Positions 1-7,283 of a stretch of DNA of 14,571 nt are shown piece by piece; within the stretch, counting starts at the first letter, position 1, and each line of letters begins with the position of its first letter. The translations under genes and the position numbers were made by a program. Under the pieces are notes generated by a model. The model saw only the letters and a list, made by a program, of their open reading frames with translations, ran no database searches and had not been told where the DNA came from. Location of the stretch: positions 1-14,571 of the forward strand of contig USSI01000016.1 in assembly GCA_900557315.1 (NCBI GenBank), read 5' to 3'. Source of the DNA: an uncultured Butyricicoccus sp. Lineage in GTDB: Bacteria > Bacillota > Clostridia > Oscillospirales > Butyricicoccaceae.

Positions 1-342
1 CTGCGGGCCGAGGAACTGCGCAAGCGTCCGCTCGACCGCGTACCGCGCGGCATAACGCCCGCTGATCCCGATCGTTTCACCGGTCACGTCCTGCGTATCC
101 GTGTTGTAGCCCAGGGTAAAGCCCGCGACATATTCCTTGTCCTGCGCAGCGGCGAAATCCGCCGCCTTGGTCGCGCCGCCGACAAACACCGGCAGTACGC
201 CGGTCGCCAGCGGGTCGAGCGTGCCGCCGTGGCCGATTTTGCGCGTGTGCAGAATGCCGCGCAGCTTGGCGACCACGTCGTGCGAGGTAAAGCCCTGCGG
301 CTTGTCCATCAGCAGGATGCCGGTCAGCTCACTGTTTTGCAT
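1..342 (-). CDS. truB: tRNA pseudouridine(55) synthase TruB, N-terminal part (cut by window edge)
   Basis: The first 114 codons of TruB, which converts U55 in the T-loop of tRNAs to pseudouridine in the cytoplasm. The reading frame is open to the window edge, so the C-terminal remainder (family length is about 290-310 residues) is missing. Visible family signatures are GILLMDKPQGFTSHDVV (residues 8-24) and GHGGTLDPLATGVLPV (37-52). Asp43 in the GTLDP motif matches the catalytic aspartate of the family. The start is ATG at 342, with AGGAG a few bases upstream inside the end of nrnA. The gene overlaps nrnA by 14 bases, which suggests translational coupling. It is the last visible gene of the rimP-nusA-infB operon, where truB is expected after rbfA/nrnA. 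Identification is secure. Confidence 0.96.
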   Translation of the reverse strand, partial: MQNSELTGILLMDKPQGFTSHDVVAKLRGILHTRKIGHGGTLDPLATGVLPVFVGGATKAADFAAAQDKEYVAGFTLGYNTDTQDVTGETIGISGRYAARYAVERTLAQFLGPQ

Positions 343-1288
343 GGTACTGCTCCTGTGCGGCGTTCAGGATGGCGGCTTTCGCCTGTTCCATGCCGCAGTC
401 AAAGCTTGCGCCGGCCGCGCGGATGTGCCCGCCGCCGCCGCACTTTTTGCAGATCGCAGCCGCGTCCATCTCCTTGGTGGTGCGCACCGAGACCTTGACC
501 GTCTTATCCCTGTTCTCGGTCAGCGTGATGCCGATCTGCACGCCCTCGATCTGCCGGGTCAGCGACGCGATCGAGTCCAGATCGTCCATATCCGCGCCCG
601 TGCGGTCGATATCCGCGCGCCACAGCAGCGCAACCGCGATTGCGCCGTCCTCGTAGAACTCCATCGTGTCGAACACGATGCGCTCCATCTGGAAGCGCGG
701 CATGGTCTTGGTCTCGAACAGCGCGCGGTTGATCTCGCCGCCGTCGATGCCCGCGGTCAGGCAGGCCGCCGCGACCGCATGGCTGTGCGCGGTCGTGTTC
801 GAGTATTTGAAGCAGCCGGTATCGGTTGACACGCCGATATAGATACACTCCGCAATATCCGCGGTGAACTTCGCGCCCAGCGCGTCAATCACATCATACA
901 GCACCTCGGCACAGCCGCCCGCGTCCGGCCGGACAAGGTTTTTCTGCCCGAAACCCGGGTTGGAGCGATGGTGGTCGATCACCAGATCGACCCTGCCCTT
1001 GTATCCCTCCGCCGTGTCCGGGAACAGCTTTTCCTCCGCGATGTCGGTCGAAACGATATAACCGGGCACAAAGCCCTCCGGCGGGTAACACGGCACGATC
1101 AGCGGCGCATAGCGCTTTGTGATCTCCGGGTTTTCGAGGATATAGGCGGTCTTGCCGATCTGCCGCAGCGCGCGGCACAGCGCGCCCGCACAGCCCGTGG
1201 TGTCGCCGTCCGGACGGCGGTGGGTGAGGATGAGGATGTCATCTGCGGCCTGCAGCGCCGCGGCGGCGCCCGCTACGTCAACGGTCAT
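329..1288 (-). CDS. nrnA: DHH-DHHA1 phosphoesterase, NrnA-type oligoribonuclease / pAp phosphatase
   Basis: A 319-residue cytoplasmic phosphoesterase of the DHH/DHHA1 family. NrnA relatives degrade 2-5 nt nanoRNAs from the end of RNA decay and dephosphorylate pAp from sulfur and acyl-carrier metabolism. The N-terminal DHH domain shows THRRPDGD (His23, Asp27, Asp29), STD (Asp82) and VIDHHRS (Asp105, His106, His107), a full set of likely Mn-binding residues. The C-terminal DHHA1 domain carries GGGGHIRAAGAS (about 284-295), the nucleotide-binding glycine motif. Length matches the family. The ATG at 1288 overlaps the rbfA stop by 4 bases (ATGA) and the 3' end overlaps truB by 14 bases, so it sits in the middle of a coupled operon. 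This placement between rbfA and truB is common in Clostridia. The split between nanoRNase and pAp activity cannot be read from sequence alone. Confidence 0.95.
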   Translation of the reverse strand: MTVDVAGAAAALQAADDILILTHRRPDGDTTGCAGALCRALRQIGKTAYILENPEITKRYAPLIVPCYPPEGFVPGYIVSTDIAEEKLFPDTAEGYKGRVDLVIDHHRSNPGFGQKNLVRPDAGGCAEVLYDVIDALGAKFTADIAECIYIGVSTDTGCFKYSNTTAHSHAVAAACLTAGIDGGEINRALFETKTMPRFQMERIVFDTMEFYEDGAIAVALLWRADIDRTGADMDDLDSIASLTRQIEGVQIGITLTENRDKTVKVSVRTTKEMDAAAICKKCGGGGHIRAAGASFDCGMEQAKAAILNAAQEQYHAKQ

Positions 1289-1659
1289 TCGCCGTCGTCC
1301 TCCCCTCCGAGCTTGCCTTCGTTTTTCAGCTCGTGCAGCATCTCCGAGATGTGCGCGCCGTGGGTGATCGAGTTATCCAGCTCGAACACCAATTCAGGCG
1401 CATAGCGCAGCTGCACCTTGTGGCCGACCTCACGCCGCAGCCAGCCCGCGGCGGACTTGAGGCCCTTCATGACCTCTTTGGCCTGCTGCTCGCTGCCGAG
1501 CACCGAGATATAGCACTTGGCATAGCGCAGGTCGTTCGTGACCTCGCAGTGCACGACCGAGACCAGCCCGTTCTGCACGCGCGGGTCCTTGACCGAGCGC
1601 ATGGCTTCCGCCAGCGCCTTCATCACTTCTTCCGAAATCCGGTCGATTCGTGTAGACAT
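1285..1659 (-). CDS. rbfA: 30S ribosome-binding factor RbfA
   Basis: A 124-residue protein of normal length for RbfA, a single KH-like domain that binds immature 30S subunits near the 5' end of 16S rRNA and assists late maturation and cold adaptation. The N-terminus STRIDRISEEVMKALAEAMR, the segment KDPRVQNGLVSVVHCEVTND and the C-terminal PELVFELDNSI with a following His/Glu-rich helix match the family. The start is ATG at 1659, with a strong AGGAGG upstream separated by about 11 bases. The stop overlaps nrnA by 4 bases. A 123-base gap holding an inverted repeat separates it from infB. In B. subtilis a small gene, ylxP, lies in that gap; it is absent here. Confidence 0.95.
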   Translation of the reverse strand: MSTRIDRISEEVMKALAEAMRSVKDPRVQNGLVSVVHCEVTNDLRYAKCYISVLGSEQQAKEVMKGLKSAAGWLRREVGHKVQLRYAPELVFELDNSITHGAHISEMLHELKNEGKLGGEDDGE

Positions 1660-1704
1660 AGGTGTAACGTCCTCCTTTATTTGAGGATGGGTGGAAAAAT
1701 GAAG

Positions 1705-1772
1705 AATGTAGAATGGAAAATGGAAAATGAAGCTGAGAAGTGCATCTCATTCTCCATTCTCCATCGTCCATT
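1705..1772 (-). repeat. imperfect inverted repeat in the infB-rbfA gap
   Basis: On the plus strand the arm 1707-1730 is built from a repeated GGAAAAT-like unit, and 1749-1772 carries its inverted counterpart; 19 of 24 positions pair. Of the five mismatches, three become G-U wobbles when the minus strand (the operon mRNA) is folded, whereas on the plus strand they are A-C. A short inner stem TGAGA/TCTCA (1734-1738 with 1745-1749) is an alternative closing. No U run follows, so it is not a standard terminator. It fills most of the 123-base gap. It looks like a small interspersed repeat, but only one copy is in the window, so that is inference. Confidence 0.6.
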
Positions 1773-1782
1773 TTCAATTCTC

Positions 1783-4128
1783 TTATTGTTTTACTTCTTC
1801 CATCACGAAGCATTCGATGATATCCTGCTCCTTGATGTCGTTATAGTTTTCGATGCTCATGCCGCATTCATACCCGGAAGCAACTTCCTTGACGTCGTCC
1901 TTGAAGCGCTTGAGGGTGTTGAGGTGGCCCTCGTGGAACACGATGCCGTCACGCACAACGCGCACTTCGGCGTTGCGGCGGATGGTGCCGTCCTGTACAT
2001 AGCAGCCCGCGACAGCGCCCGCGCCCGTGATCTTGAACACCTGACGCACCTCGGCGTGGCCGAGCACGACTTCCTTGAACTTGGGCTCGAGCATACCCTT
2101 CATGGCCTGCTCCATCTCTTCAATGCAGTCGTAGATGACGCGGTACATGCGCATATCCACGCCCTGCTGGTGCGCGGAGTCGGTCGCCGTGCGGTCCGGG
2201 CGCACGTTGAAGCCGACGATGATCGCGCCCGAAGCGGAAGCGAGCATGACGTCGGACTCGTTGATCGCGCCGACCGCGCCGTGGATAACCTTGACGCGCA
2301 CCTCGTCGTTCGAGAGCTTCTCGAGCGACGCGCGCAGCGCCTCGACCGAGCCCTGTACGTCCGCCTTGACGATGATGTTGAGTTCCTTCATCTCGCCTTC
2401 CTGGATGGAGGCAAACAGGTTGTCGAGCGTGACCTTATGGAACTGCTTGTTGCGCTCTTCCTTTTCCTTATCCTTGCGCTGCTCGACCAGCTCACGCGCC
2501 ATCTTCTCGTCGTCTACCGCGTCGAAGATGTCGCCCGCGCCCGGCACCTCGGCCAGGCCGATGATCTCAACCGGAACCGACGGGCCGGCCTGCTGAATCT
2601 TCTTGCCGTCGTCGTTGGTCATGGCGCGCACACGGCCGACCGCCGTACCTGCGATGACCGTATCGCCGGTATGCAGCGTGCCGTTCTGCACGAGCAGGGT
2701 CGCAACCGGGCCGCGGCCCTTATCCAGCTTGGCCTCGATGACCGTGCCGTGCGCCTTGCGGTTCGGGTTGGCCTTGAGGTCAGCCATTTCCGCGGTCAGC
2801 AGCACCATTTCGAGCAGGTTTTCGATGCCCTGGCCGAATTTCGCGGAGATATTGCAGACGATCGTGTCGCCGCCCCACTCCTCGGGTACGATCTCGTACT
2901 CGGTCAGCTGCTGGAGCACACGGTCGGGGTTCGCGCCCTGCTTGTCGATCTTATTGACCGCCACGATGATCGGCACATTGGCCGCCTTGGCGTGGTTGAT
3001 CGCCTCAATGGTCTGCGGCATAACGCCATCGTCCGCCGCGACGACCAGAATCGCGATATCGGTAACCTGCGCGCCGCGCGCACGCATGGAGGTGAACGCC
3101 GCGTGGCCCGGGGTATCGAGGAAGGTGATCGGCTTGCCGTTTACCGCAACGCGGTATGCGCCGATATGCTGGGTAATGCCGCCGGCCTCGCCCTCGGTGA
3201 CCTTGGTCTTGCGGATTGCGTCAAGCAGCGAGGTCTTGCCGTGGTCAACGTGGCCCATGACGACAACAACCGGGTCGCGCGGCACGAGGTCCTCTTCCCG
3301 GTCCTCGCGCTCGTCAAACAGCTGCTCCTCAATGGTGACATGGACTTCCTTCTCGACCTTGCAGCCCATCTCCTCTGCGACGATGGCAGCGGTGTCGAAG
3401 TCGATGATCTCGGATACAGAGGCCATCACACCCAGCTTAATCAGGCCCTTGATAACGTCCGCCGCGGTGCGCTTCATGCGGCTGGCCAGCTCGCCGACCG
3501 AGATTTCGTCCGGGATCATGACCTTGACCGGAATCTTCTTGAGCGCAGCCATCTGCTGCTGGCGCTGCAGGCGCTTCATCTTCTCCTGCTCTTCCTGGCG
3601 GCGCTTGTTGCCAAACGGCTTGGAGCGCTGCTCGGACTTCTTGGTCAGCTTCTGCTTCTTGGGGCCGCGGGACTCCATGCGCTCGGCCTTGGCGTCAACC
3701 AGCTTATCGACATGGTCATCGTATTTTGCAAGGTTGACGTCGCCCGTACCGCGGGTGTCGATGCGGTGCACCTGGCGCGTCTTGCTCTGCGCCGGCTGGG
3801 CGGCCTTTTCTGCCTCCGGCTGCCGTGCCGCTTCCGCCGGCTTGCGCTCCGCCTGGGCGGGCGCGGCCGGAGCCTGCTTCTTGTCCTGCGCAGGCTGTGC
3901 GGCAGGCTGGCCGGACGCCATCTGGGCGTTCAGCGTCTCCTCCATATTATCCACCTGGTGGTGCTGGGTCATATACTCAAAAATGACCGACAGTTCCTCG
4001 TCTCCAAGTACCTGCATGTGGTTTTTCGGGGTGGTGCAGTATTCCGTCAGGATCTCGGTGATCTCCTTGGTCGATGCGCCGAAGTCCTTGGCGACCTCAT
4101 GCACCCGGTATTTATTCTCTATTGCCAT
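1783..4128 (-). CDS. infB: Translation initiation factor IF-2
   Basis: A 781-residue GTPase that brings fMet-tRNA to the 30S subunit and promotes subunit joining. Order: an IF2-N module (about 1-55), an Ala/Gln/Pro/Lys-rich charged linker (60-195), a second IF2-N-like module (about 205-260), then the G domain with GHVDHGKT (292-299), GGIT (316-319), DTPGH (338-342) and NKID (392-395), followed by domains II, III and the fMet-tRNA-binding IV. The chosen start is ATG at 4128, eight bases after a perfect AGGAGG (4137-4142). An in-frame TTG at 4134 lies only two bases from that site and is unlikely. It follows ylxQ after a 93-base gap filled with strong hairpins, unlike most other junctions of this operon. 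The sequence is conventional for a clostridial IF2. Confidence 0.97.
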   Translation of the reverse strand: MAIENKYRVHEVAKDFGASTKEITEILTEYCTTPKNHMQVLGDEELSVIFEYMTQHHQVDNMEETLNAQMASGQPAAQPAQDKKQAPAAPAQAERKPAEAARQPEAEKAAQPAQSKTRQVHRIDTRGTGDVNLAKYDDHVDKLVDAKAERMESRGPKKQKLTKKSEQRSKPFGNKRRQEEQEKMKRLQRQQQMAALKKIPVKVMIPDEISVGELASRMKRTAADVIKGLIKLGVMASVSEIIDFDTAAIVAEEMGCKVEKEVHVTIEEQLFDEREDREEDLVPRDPVVVVMGHVDHGKTSLLDAIRKTKVTEGEAGGITQHIGAYRVAVNGKPITFLDTPGHAAFTSMRARGAQVTDIAILVVAADDGVMPQTIEAINHAKAANVPIIVAVNKIDKQGANPDRVLQQLTEYEIVPEEWGGDTIVCNISAKFGQGIENLLEMVLLTAEMADLKANPNRKAHGTVIEAKLDKGRGPVATLLVQNGTLHTGDTVIAGTAVGRVRAMTNDDGKKIQQAGPSVPVEIIGLAEVPGAGDIFDAVDDEKMARELVEQRKDKEKEERNKQFHKVTLDNLFASIQEGEMKELNIIVKADVQGSVEALRASLEKLSNDEVRVKVIHGAVGAINESDVMLASASGAIIVGFNVRPDRTATDSAHQQGVDMRMYRVIYDCIEEMEQAMKGMLEPKFKEVVLGHAEVRQVFKITGAGAVAGCYVQDGTIRRNAEVRVVRDGIVFHEGHLNTLKRFKDDVKEVASGYECGMSIENYNDIKEQDIIECFVMEEVKQ

Positions 4129-4152
4129 GGGCAACTCCTCCTTTGAAGAATT

Positions 4153-4258
4153 TCGATTGAAAGCCCGCTTTCAATCGAGCAAGCTGTGCCGTGCAATGCA
4201 CGGACACATCCCAAGCACGGTTTACGGTGCTTTTTTATCTGAAGCGCGCTTTGCGCGC
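4153..4258. other. array of four hairpins across the ylxQ 3' end and the ylxQ-infB gap
   Basis: Four inverted repeats occur in 106 bases. Plus-strand positions: TCGATTGAAAGC at 4153-4164 with its exact complement at 4167-4178 (12 bp, 2-base loop); CCGTGCA at 4189-4195 with TGCACGG at 4197-4203, extended by TGTG/CACA (4185-4188, 4205-4208) past one bulged A; AAGCAC at 4213-4218 with GTGCTT at 4227-4232; GCGCGC at 4244-4249 and 4253-4258. The ylxQ stop codon lies inside the third. In the mRNA the 12-bp hairpin lies just upstream of the infB Shine-Dalgarno, so an effect on IF2 translation or mRNA processing is plausible but unproven. No U run follows on the mRNA strand. Confidence 0.75.
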
Positions 4259-4728
4259 GGGTTTTCATTCGGTTTGCGCCGTGCCTTTGCCACGCCGCTC
4301 GCCTTTGCCGCCGGGCCGCCCGCTGCATTGTGATCCCGCTGCTTCTTTTTGCCGCGGCGGGACTGGATGCGCGTGTTCTTTTCGGCCAGCTCTGCGGACA
4401 CTGCTGCATATTCACCATGTGCGGCGGCCAGTTTTTGCACTGCCGCGGCCGCCAGGCCGATATCGCTCACCGCGCAGACTGCACAGCCGTTTTTGCCGAT
4501 CGCCGCGCCCAGATCATCCTTGCCGTGCGGCAGGGAGATGAGCGGCACATTCGCGCCCTGTGCATAAAACGCGGCCTTTTTTGCCGTGCTGGCGCCTGCG
4601 TCGGCGGCGACGAACACCGCGCGCGCCTTTTTATCCATGCACATCTCGCGCACCAGCTCATCGCCGAACGCGAGTTTGCCTGCGCGCCGCGCGAGGCCGA
4701 GCATACCGAGGAAGGGATCATTCGCCAT
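4222..4728 (-). CDS. ylxQ: L7Ae-family RNA-binding protein (YlxQ / RplGA-like) with basic C-terminal tail
   Basis: A 168-residue protein. Residues 1-105 form an L7Ae/L30e/S12e-type domain: [20 protein letters not shown], then [21 protein letters not shown] and NVPLI are typical. Relatives bind kink-turn RNA; in B. subtilis the gene lies in the same place between ylxR and infB. The last 60 or so residues are a low-complexity tail rich in Lys, Arg, Ala and Pro, unusual because most YlxQ proteins are about 100 residues. The tail's final codons are encoded by hairpin-forming DNA. The start ATG at 4728 is preceded by AGGAGG and overlaps ylxR by 11 bases. A longer in-frame extension upstream lacks a ribosome binding site and would lie within ylxR. 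The domain call is firm; the role of the tail is unknown. Confidence 0.9.
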   Translation of the reverse strand: MANDPFLGMLGLARRAGKLAFGDELVREMCMDKKARAVFVAADAGASTAKKAAFYAQGANVPLISLPHGKDDLGAAIGKNGCAVCAVSDIGLAAAAVQKLAAAHGEYAAVSAELAEKNTRIQSRRGKKKQRDHNAAGGPAAKASGVAKARRKPNENPRAKRASDKKAP

Positions 4729-4999
4729 GCGCACCCTCCTGTTCCATCTGCTGCTCCAGCTGGCCATACACTTCTTCCGGCACCGCGACCGAAAGCGCGC
4801 GCTCGATCGCGCGGCTCTTGCGCGCCTTTTTCAGGCATTCCGGCTTGCCGCACAGGTACGCGCCGCGGCCGGGCGCCTTACCCTTAAAGTCCAGCGTGAT
4901 CTCGCCCTCGGGCGAGCGCACCACGCGGATCAATTCCCGTTTGGGGAACATTTCGCGGCAGCCGAGGCATTGCCGCATGGGGATTTTCTTCTGTGCCAT
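4718..4999 (-). CDS. ylxR: YlxR-family RNA-binding protein (RnpM)
   Basis: A 93-residue basic protein of the YlxR/DUF448 family. Hallmarks are the N-terminal MRQCLGCREMFPKRELIRVV with Cys11 and Cys14, and GRGAYLC (44-50) followed by a second Cys (55) and a Lys/Arg-rich helix. Homologues bind RNA; the B. subtilis member has been reported to act on RNase P and is called RnpM. The start ATG at 4999 has a G-rich GGGGGCGG upstream as its likely ribosome binding site. The frame extends further upstream into nusA but that would add non-family sequence. It lies 16 bases after nusA and overlaps ylxQ, the standard arrangement. Confidence 0.93.
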   Translation of the reverse strand: MAQKKIPMRQCLGCREMFPKRELIRVVRSPEGEITLDFKGKAPGRGAYLCGKPECLKKARKSRAIERALSVAVPEEVYGQLEQQMEQEGAHGE

Positions 5000-5015
5000 A
5001 CTGCCGCCCCCTGAC

Positions 5016-6080
5016 TTATTCGCCCTGGGATTCCGGCGCAATGTCGATCTTGCAGCCGGTGAGCTTGGCGGCGAGGCGGGCGTTCTGGCCCTCCTTGCCG
5101 ATGGCGAGCGAAAGCTGGTCGTCCGGCACGATCACGCGGCAGGACTTGTTGTCCGCCTGCATGGTTGCGGAGATGACGTCCGCGGGTGCGAGCGCTGCGG
5201 AGACAAACTGCGCGGTGTCCTCGTTCCACTTGATGATGTCGATCTTCTCGCCGTTCAGCTCGCCCGTGATGTTGGCGACACGCGCGCCGCGCGTGCCCAC
5301 GCAGGCGCCGATCGGATCGACGTTTTCGTCGTGCGAGGTGACCGCGATCTTGGTGCGGTTGCCCGCCTCGCGGGCGATCGACTTGACCTCGACCACGCCG
5401 GAGTGGATTTCCGGCACTTCCAGCTCAAACAGGCGCTTGACCAGGCCCGGATGCGTGCGGGATACCACGACCTGCGGGCCGCGGGTGCCGCGGCGCACCT
5501 CGATCAGGTAGACCTTGAGGCGCTGGCCCTCGGTCAGCTGTTCGCCGCGCACCTGTTCGGCAGCGGCCAGCACAGCCTCGCTCTTTTCGCCGCCCGAAAC
5601 CACATCCAGATACGCATTGCCCGTGCGCGGGTCGATGCGGGCGATCACGCCGGTCAGGATTTCGTGCTCCTTGCTCTCAAACTCGGAGATCACCATGCCG
5701 CGCTCCGCCTCGCGGATGCCCTGGATGATGACCTGCTTGGCGGTCTGCGCTGCGATGCGGCCGAACGAACGGGTCGGGATGTCGATATCAATGATATCGC
5801 CCACCATGGGGTTGTTTTTGTACTCCGCGGCCTCCTCAAGGGTGATTTCCTCGTACGGCTCGTAAAGGTCCTCCGCGCGGACAACGGTCTTGCGCACATA
5901 CATGCGGATGGTCTTTTTCTCGCGGTCCGGCTCGACAAACACATTGTCGGTCATGCCGTCGTTATCGCGCTTGTACGCGGTAATCAGCGCCTGCCCCACA
6001 CGGTCGAGCATATAATCGACCGGGATCCCCTTCTCCTTTTCGAGCTGCTCCAGCGCGTCAAAAAATTCTGCGTTCACCAT
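5016..6080 (-). CDS. nusA: Transcription termination/antitermination factor NusA
   Basis: A 354-residue RNA polymerase-associated factor controlling pausing, intrinsic termination and antitermination. Order: an N-terminal RNAP-binding domain (about 1-125), an S1 domain (about 140-208; EILTGVIARIDPRTGNAYLDV at its start), KH1 with GTRG (262-265) and KH2 with GKEG followed by QNARLAAKLTG (328-342). It stops right after KH2, so it lacks the acidic repeats of proteobacterial NusA, as in other Gram-positives. The ATG at 6080 follows AAGGAGA, which overlaps the rimP stop; the distance (13 bases) is rather long. It is the second gene of the operon and stands 18 bases after rimP. Confidence 0.97.
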   Translation of the reverse strand: MVNAEFFDALEQLEKEKGIPVDYMLDRVGQALITAYKRDNDGMTDNVFVEPDREKKTIRMYVRKTVVRAEDLYEPYEEITLEEAAEYKNNPMVGDIIDIDIPTRSFGRIAAQTAKQVIIQGIREAERGMVISEFESKEHEILTGVIARIDPRTGNAYLDVVSGGEKSEAVLAAAEQVRGEQLTEGQRLKVYLIEVRRGTRGPQVVVSRTHPGLVKRLFELEVPEIHSGVVEVKSIAREAGNRTKIAVTSHDENVDPIGACVGTRGARVANITGELNGEKIDIIKWNEDTAQFVSAALAPADVISATMQADNKSCRVIVPDDQLSLAIGKEGQNARLAAKLTGCKIDIAPESQGE

Positions 6081-6098
6081 TTTTTCCGGTTCATCTCC

Positions 6099-6563
6099 TT
6101 AAATCTCCACCGCAAGTCGTACTGCGGCTATGTCTTTCGGTTCGTAGATGGTCTGCTGTCCGCCGCTTTCCAGCGTGACGCAGCCGTTGTCATAGGCGAC
6201 GAGCGTGCCCTCCACCTGCTTTGCGCCGTTTACCGGCTTGTAGAAACCGACCTCAACCGTATGGCCGAGGAAGGCCGCGAAGTGTTCGGGCTTTTTCAGC
6301 CGGCGCGCCAGCCCTGCCGAGGATACGCACAGCGTATAGGACGGCATATCGTCACACTCCTTCGCATCCAGCATGGGGTCGAGCGCGCGGGAAACCTGCT
6401 CGCACTGTTCGATGAACACGCCGTCCGGATGATCGACGGTCACGGTCAGCATGTACTGCCCGCCTTCTTTTTCAAATTCCACATCCCACAGCGAAACGCC
6501 GGCCTGTTCGCACAGCGGCTTTACCAGCTCTTCCACGCGGGCGACGATCTGCTTTGCCTGCAC
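6099..6563 (-). CDS. rimP: Ribosome maturation factor RimP
   Basis: A 154-residue protein of standard RimP length, needed for 30S assembly around S12 and 16S rRNA. Visible family features are the N-terminal helix IVARVEELVKPLCEQAGVSLWDVEFEKEGG, the strand-turn LTVTVDHPDGVFIEQCEQVSRALDPMLD, and LCVSSAGLARRLKKPEHF, matching the usual VSSPGLDRPL motif with an Ala in place of Pro. The C-terminal part forms the SH3-like domain. The start is GTG at 6563, seven bases after a strong AGGAGG; no ATG is suitably placed. It is the first gene of the rimP-nusA-infB operon, preceded by its own promoter and a leader hairpin. Confidence 0.95.
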   Translation of the reverse strand: MQAKQIVARVEELVKPLCEQAGVSLWDVEFEKEGGQYMLTVTVDHPDGVFIEQCEQVSRALDPMLDAKECDDMPSYTLCVSSAGLARRLKKPEHFAAFLGHTVEVGFYKPVNGAKQVEGTLVAYDNGCVTLESGGQQTIYEPKDIAAVRLAVEI

Positions 6564-6601
6564 AGCCGTCCCTCCTTATTACAAAAATCCTCCAAGCAAA
6601 G

Positions 6602-6631
6602 CGTAAGGAGTGGCTTTCGCCACTCCTTACG
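6602..6631 (-). promoter_or_regulatory. GNRA-capped 13-bp hairpin in the rimP leader
   Basis: CGTAAGGAGTGGC (plus 6602-6614) and its exact complement (6619-6631) form a perfect 13-bp stem. On the mRNA strand the loop is GAAA, a stable GNRA tetraloop. It lies about 40 bases upstream of the rimP GTG. Its 3' arm contains CTCCTT, which could alternatively pair with AAGGAG of the rimP ribosome binding site, but the 13-bp hairpin should be much more stable. A TTTTT occurs on the mRNA strand some 15 bases after the stem, too far for a classic terminator. It may be a 5' stabiliser or attenuator. Confidence 0.7.
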
Positions 6632-6654
6632 GTTACTTCTTACTGAACGTGCTT

Positions 6655-6683
6655 AGTATATCACGTTTTTCCGGGTAATGCAA
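6655..6683 (-). promoter_or_regulatory. sigma-A-type promoter of the rimP-nusA-infB operon
   Basis: Read on the minus strand: TTGCAT (6683-6678) as the -35, a 17-base spacer, and TATACT (6660-6655) as the -10, preceded by TGA, giving an extended TGN -10. The -35 is weak, which the extended -10 would offset. A/T-rich DNA lies upstream. Predicted transcription starts near 6648, giving a leader of about 85 bases that contains the GNRA hairpin. It is placed as expected for the operon downstream. Confidence 0.72.
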
Positions 6684-6746
6684 GGCTTTTTCGGATAGAA
6701 AAAGCGATTTTCTGCAAATTTTTCCGCTTCATTCCATATTGCACAG

Positions 6747-7067
6747 TCAATCTGTGCGCTCTTCCTTCTCTTTGAGCCGCGCTGCGGCCAGGACAAGCAG
6801 GTTCAGGACCGCTCCGATCAGCAGCGCCACGGTATAGACTCTCGCCATCGTCGGGACGACGTCCTGTATCGCTGCCATGTCGCCGCACAAGGCCCAGTCT
6901 GCAACCTGATGGTAGCTCGACAATATAGACGCCGCGCCGCACGAAAGGCTTGCAAACAGCAGCCCCTGCCAGCCCTTTGTTTTTCCGGTACAAACACGGA
7001 TCAGGTTGACAATCACCATAATAAACGCCGCCGCTCCAAAGAACAGCCATCCAAAATTCCAGCCCAT
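6747..7067 (-). CDS. small membrane protein, unrecognised family
   Basis: A 106-residue protein I do not recognise. It shows three hydrophobic stretches suited to membrane helices: about residues 6-25 (WLFFGAAAFIMVIVNLI), 32-52 (QGLLFASLSCGAASIL) and 77-98 (VYTVALLIGAVLNLLVLAAA), and ends in a charged tail (LKEKEERTD). The ATG at 7067 has AAAGGAGT upstream at a good distance, which supports it as a real gene. It stands alone between the alpha-operon terminators and the rimP promoter. A TATAAG at 7094-7089 with TTGTGA 15 bases upstream is a poor promoter candidate because it would leave almost no leader; read-through of the terminators is the alternative. No catalytic motif is visible. Confidence 0.72.
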   Translation of the reverse strand: MGWNFGWLFFGAAAFIMVIVNLIRVCTGKTKGWQGLLFASLSCGAASILSSYHQVADWALCGDMAAIQDVVPTMARVYTVALLIGAVLNLLVLAAARLKEKEERTD

Positions 7068-7181
7068 GAGATGTACTCCTTTCTGCCGCTTATACTGCGT
7101 CCGCCTGTTTCACAACGTGTCCTGCCGCTGTGCTTTGCGTTCCTGCCTGCGGAGGCGACGCAGACGCACTGCGGCCTATTC

Positions 7182-7213
7182 AAAAAGAAAATGACCGCCA
7201 GTTGCGGTCATTT
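7182..7213 (-). terminator. second intrinsic terminator downstream of rplQ
   Basis: AAATGACCGC (plus 7189-7198) and its exact complement (7204-7213) form a 10-bp stem with a 5-base loop. On the minus strand the stem is followed by TTTTCTTTTTG, giving the U-rich tail of an intrinsic terminator. It lies 35 bases beyond the first terminator and probably acts as a back-up stop for the alpha operon. Confidence 0.8.
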
Positions 7214-7242
7214 CATAAAACGCAGGCTGTATGCCTCCATCG

Positions 7243-7283
7243 AAAATAAAAAAAGCTATCCAGTAAGCACGCTACTGGATAGC
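7243..7283 (-). terminator. first intrinsic terminator of the alpha operon (after rplQ)
   Basis: GCTATCCAGTA (plus 7255-7265) and TACTGGATAGC (7273-7283) form a perfect 11-bp stem with a 7-base loop. On the minus strand it is followed by seven T's, A and four more T's (7254-7243). It begins about 40 bases after the rplQ stop. A TTTTT on the plus side (7285-7289) would make it work in the opposite direction too. Confidence 0.9.

Noticed and set aside
4129..4134. TTG start for infB two codons upstream
   Set aside because: It lies only two bases from AGGAGG; the ATG at 4128 has ideal spacing and gives the usual start of the protein.
1333..4146. A very long open frame (937 codons) on the plus strand opposite infB and rbfA
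   Set aside because: It is the mirror of high-GC coding sequence on the minus strand, has low-complexity His/Leu/Asp/Arg-rich translation without family motifs, and overlaps the well-identified infB and rbfA.
4729..4767. Upstream extension of YlxQ (13 additional residues)
   Set aside because: The added residues are unlike the family and lie within ylxR, and AGGAGG is positioned for the ATG at 4728.
6685..6705. GCTTTTTC/GAAAAAGC hairpin upstream of the rimP promoter as terminator of the membrane-protein gene
   Set aside because: The stem is A/T-rich and is not followed by a U run on the minus strand; it may be simple A/T-rich promoter-upstream DNA.
7082..7120. TTGTGA-15-TATAAG as promoter of the small membrane protein gene
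   Set aside because: The spacer is short and the predicted start would fall within the Shine-Dalgarno, leaving no usable leader. It is not listed as a feature.
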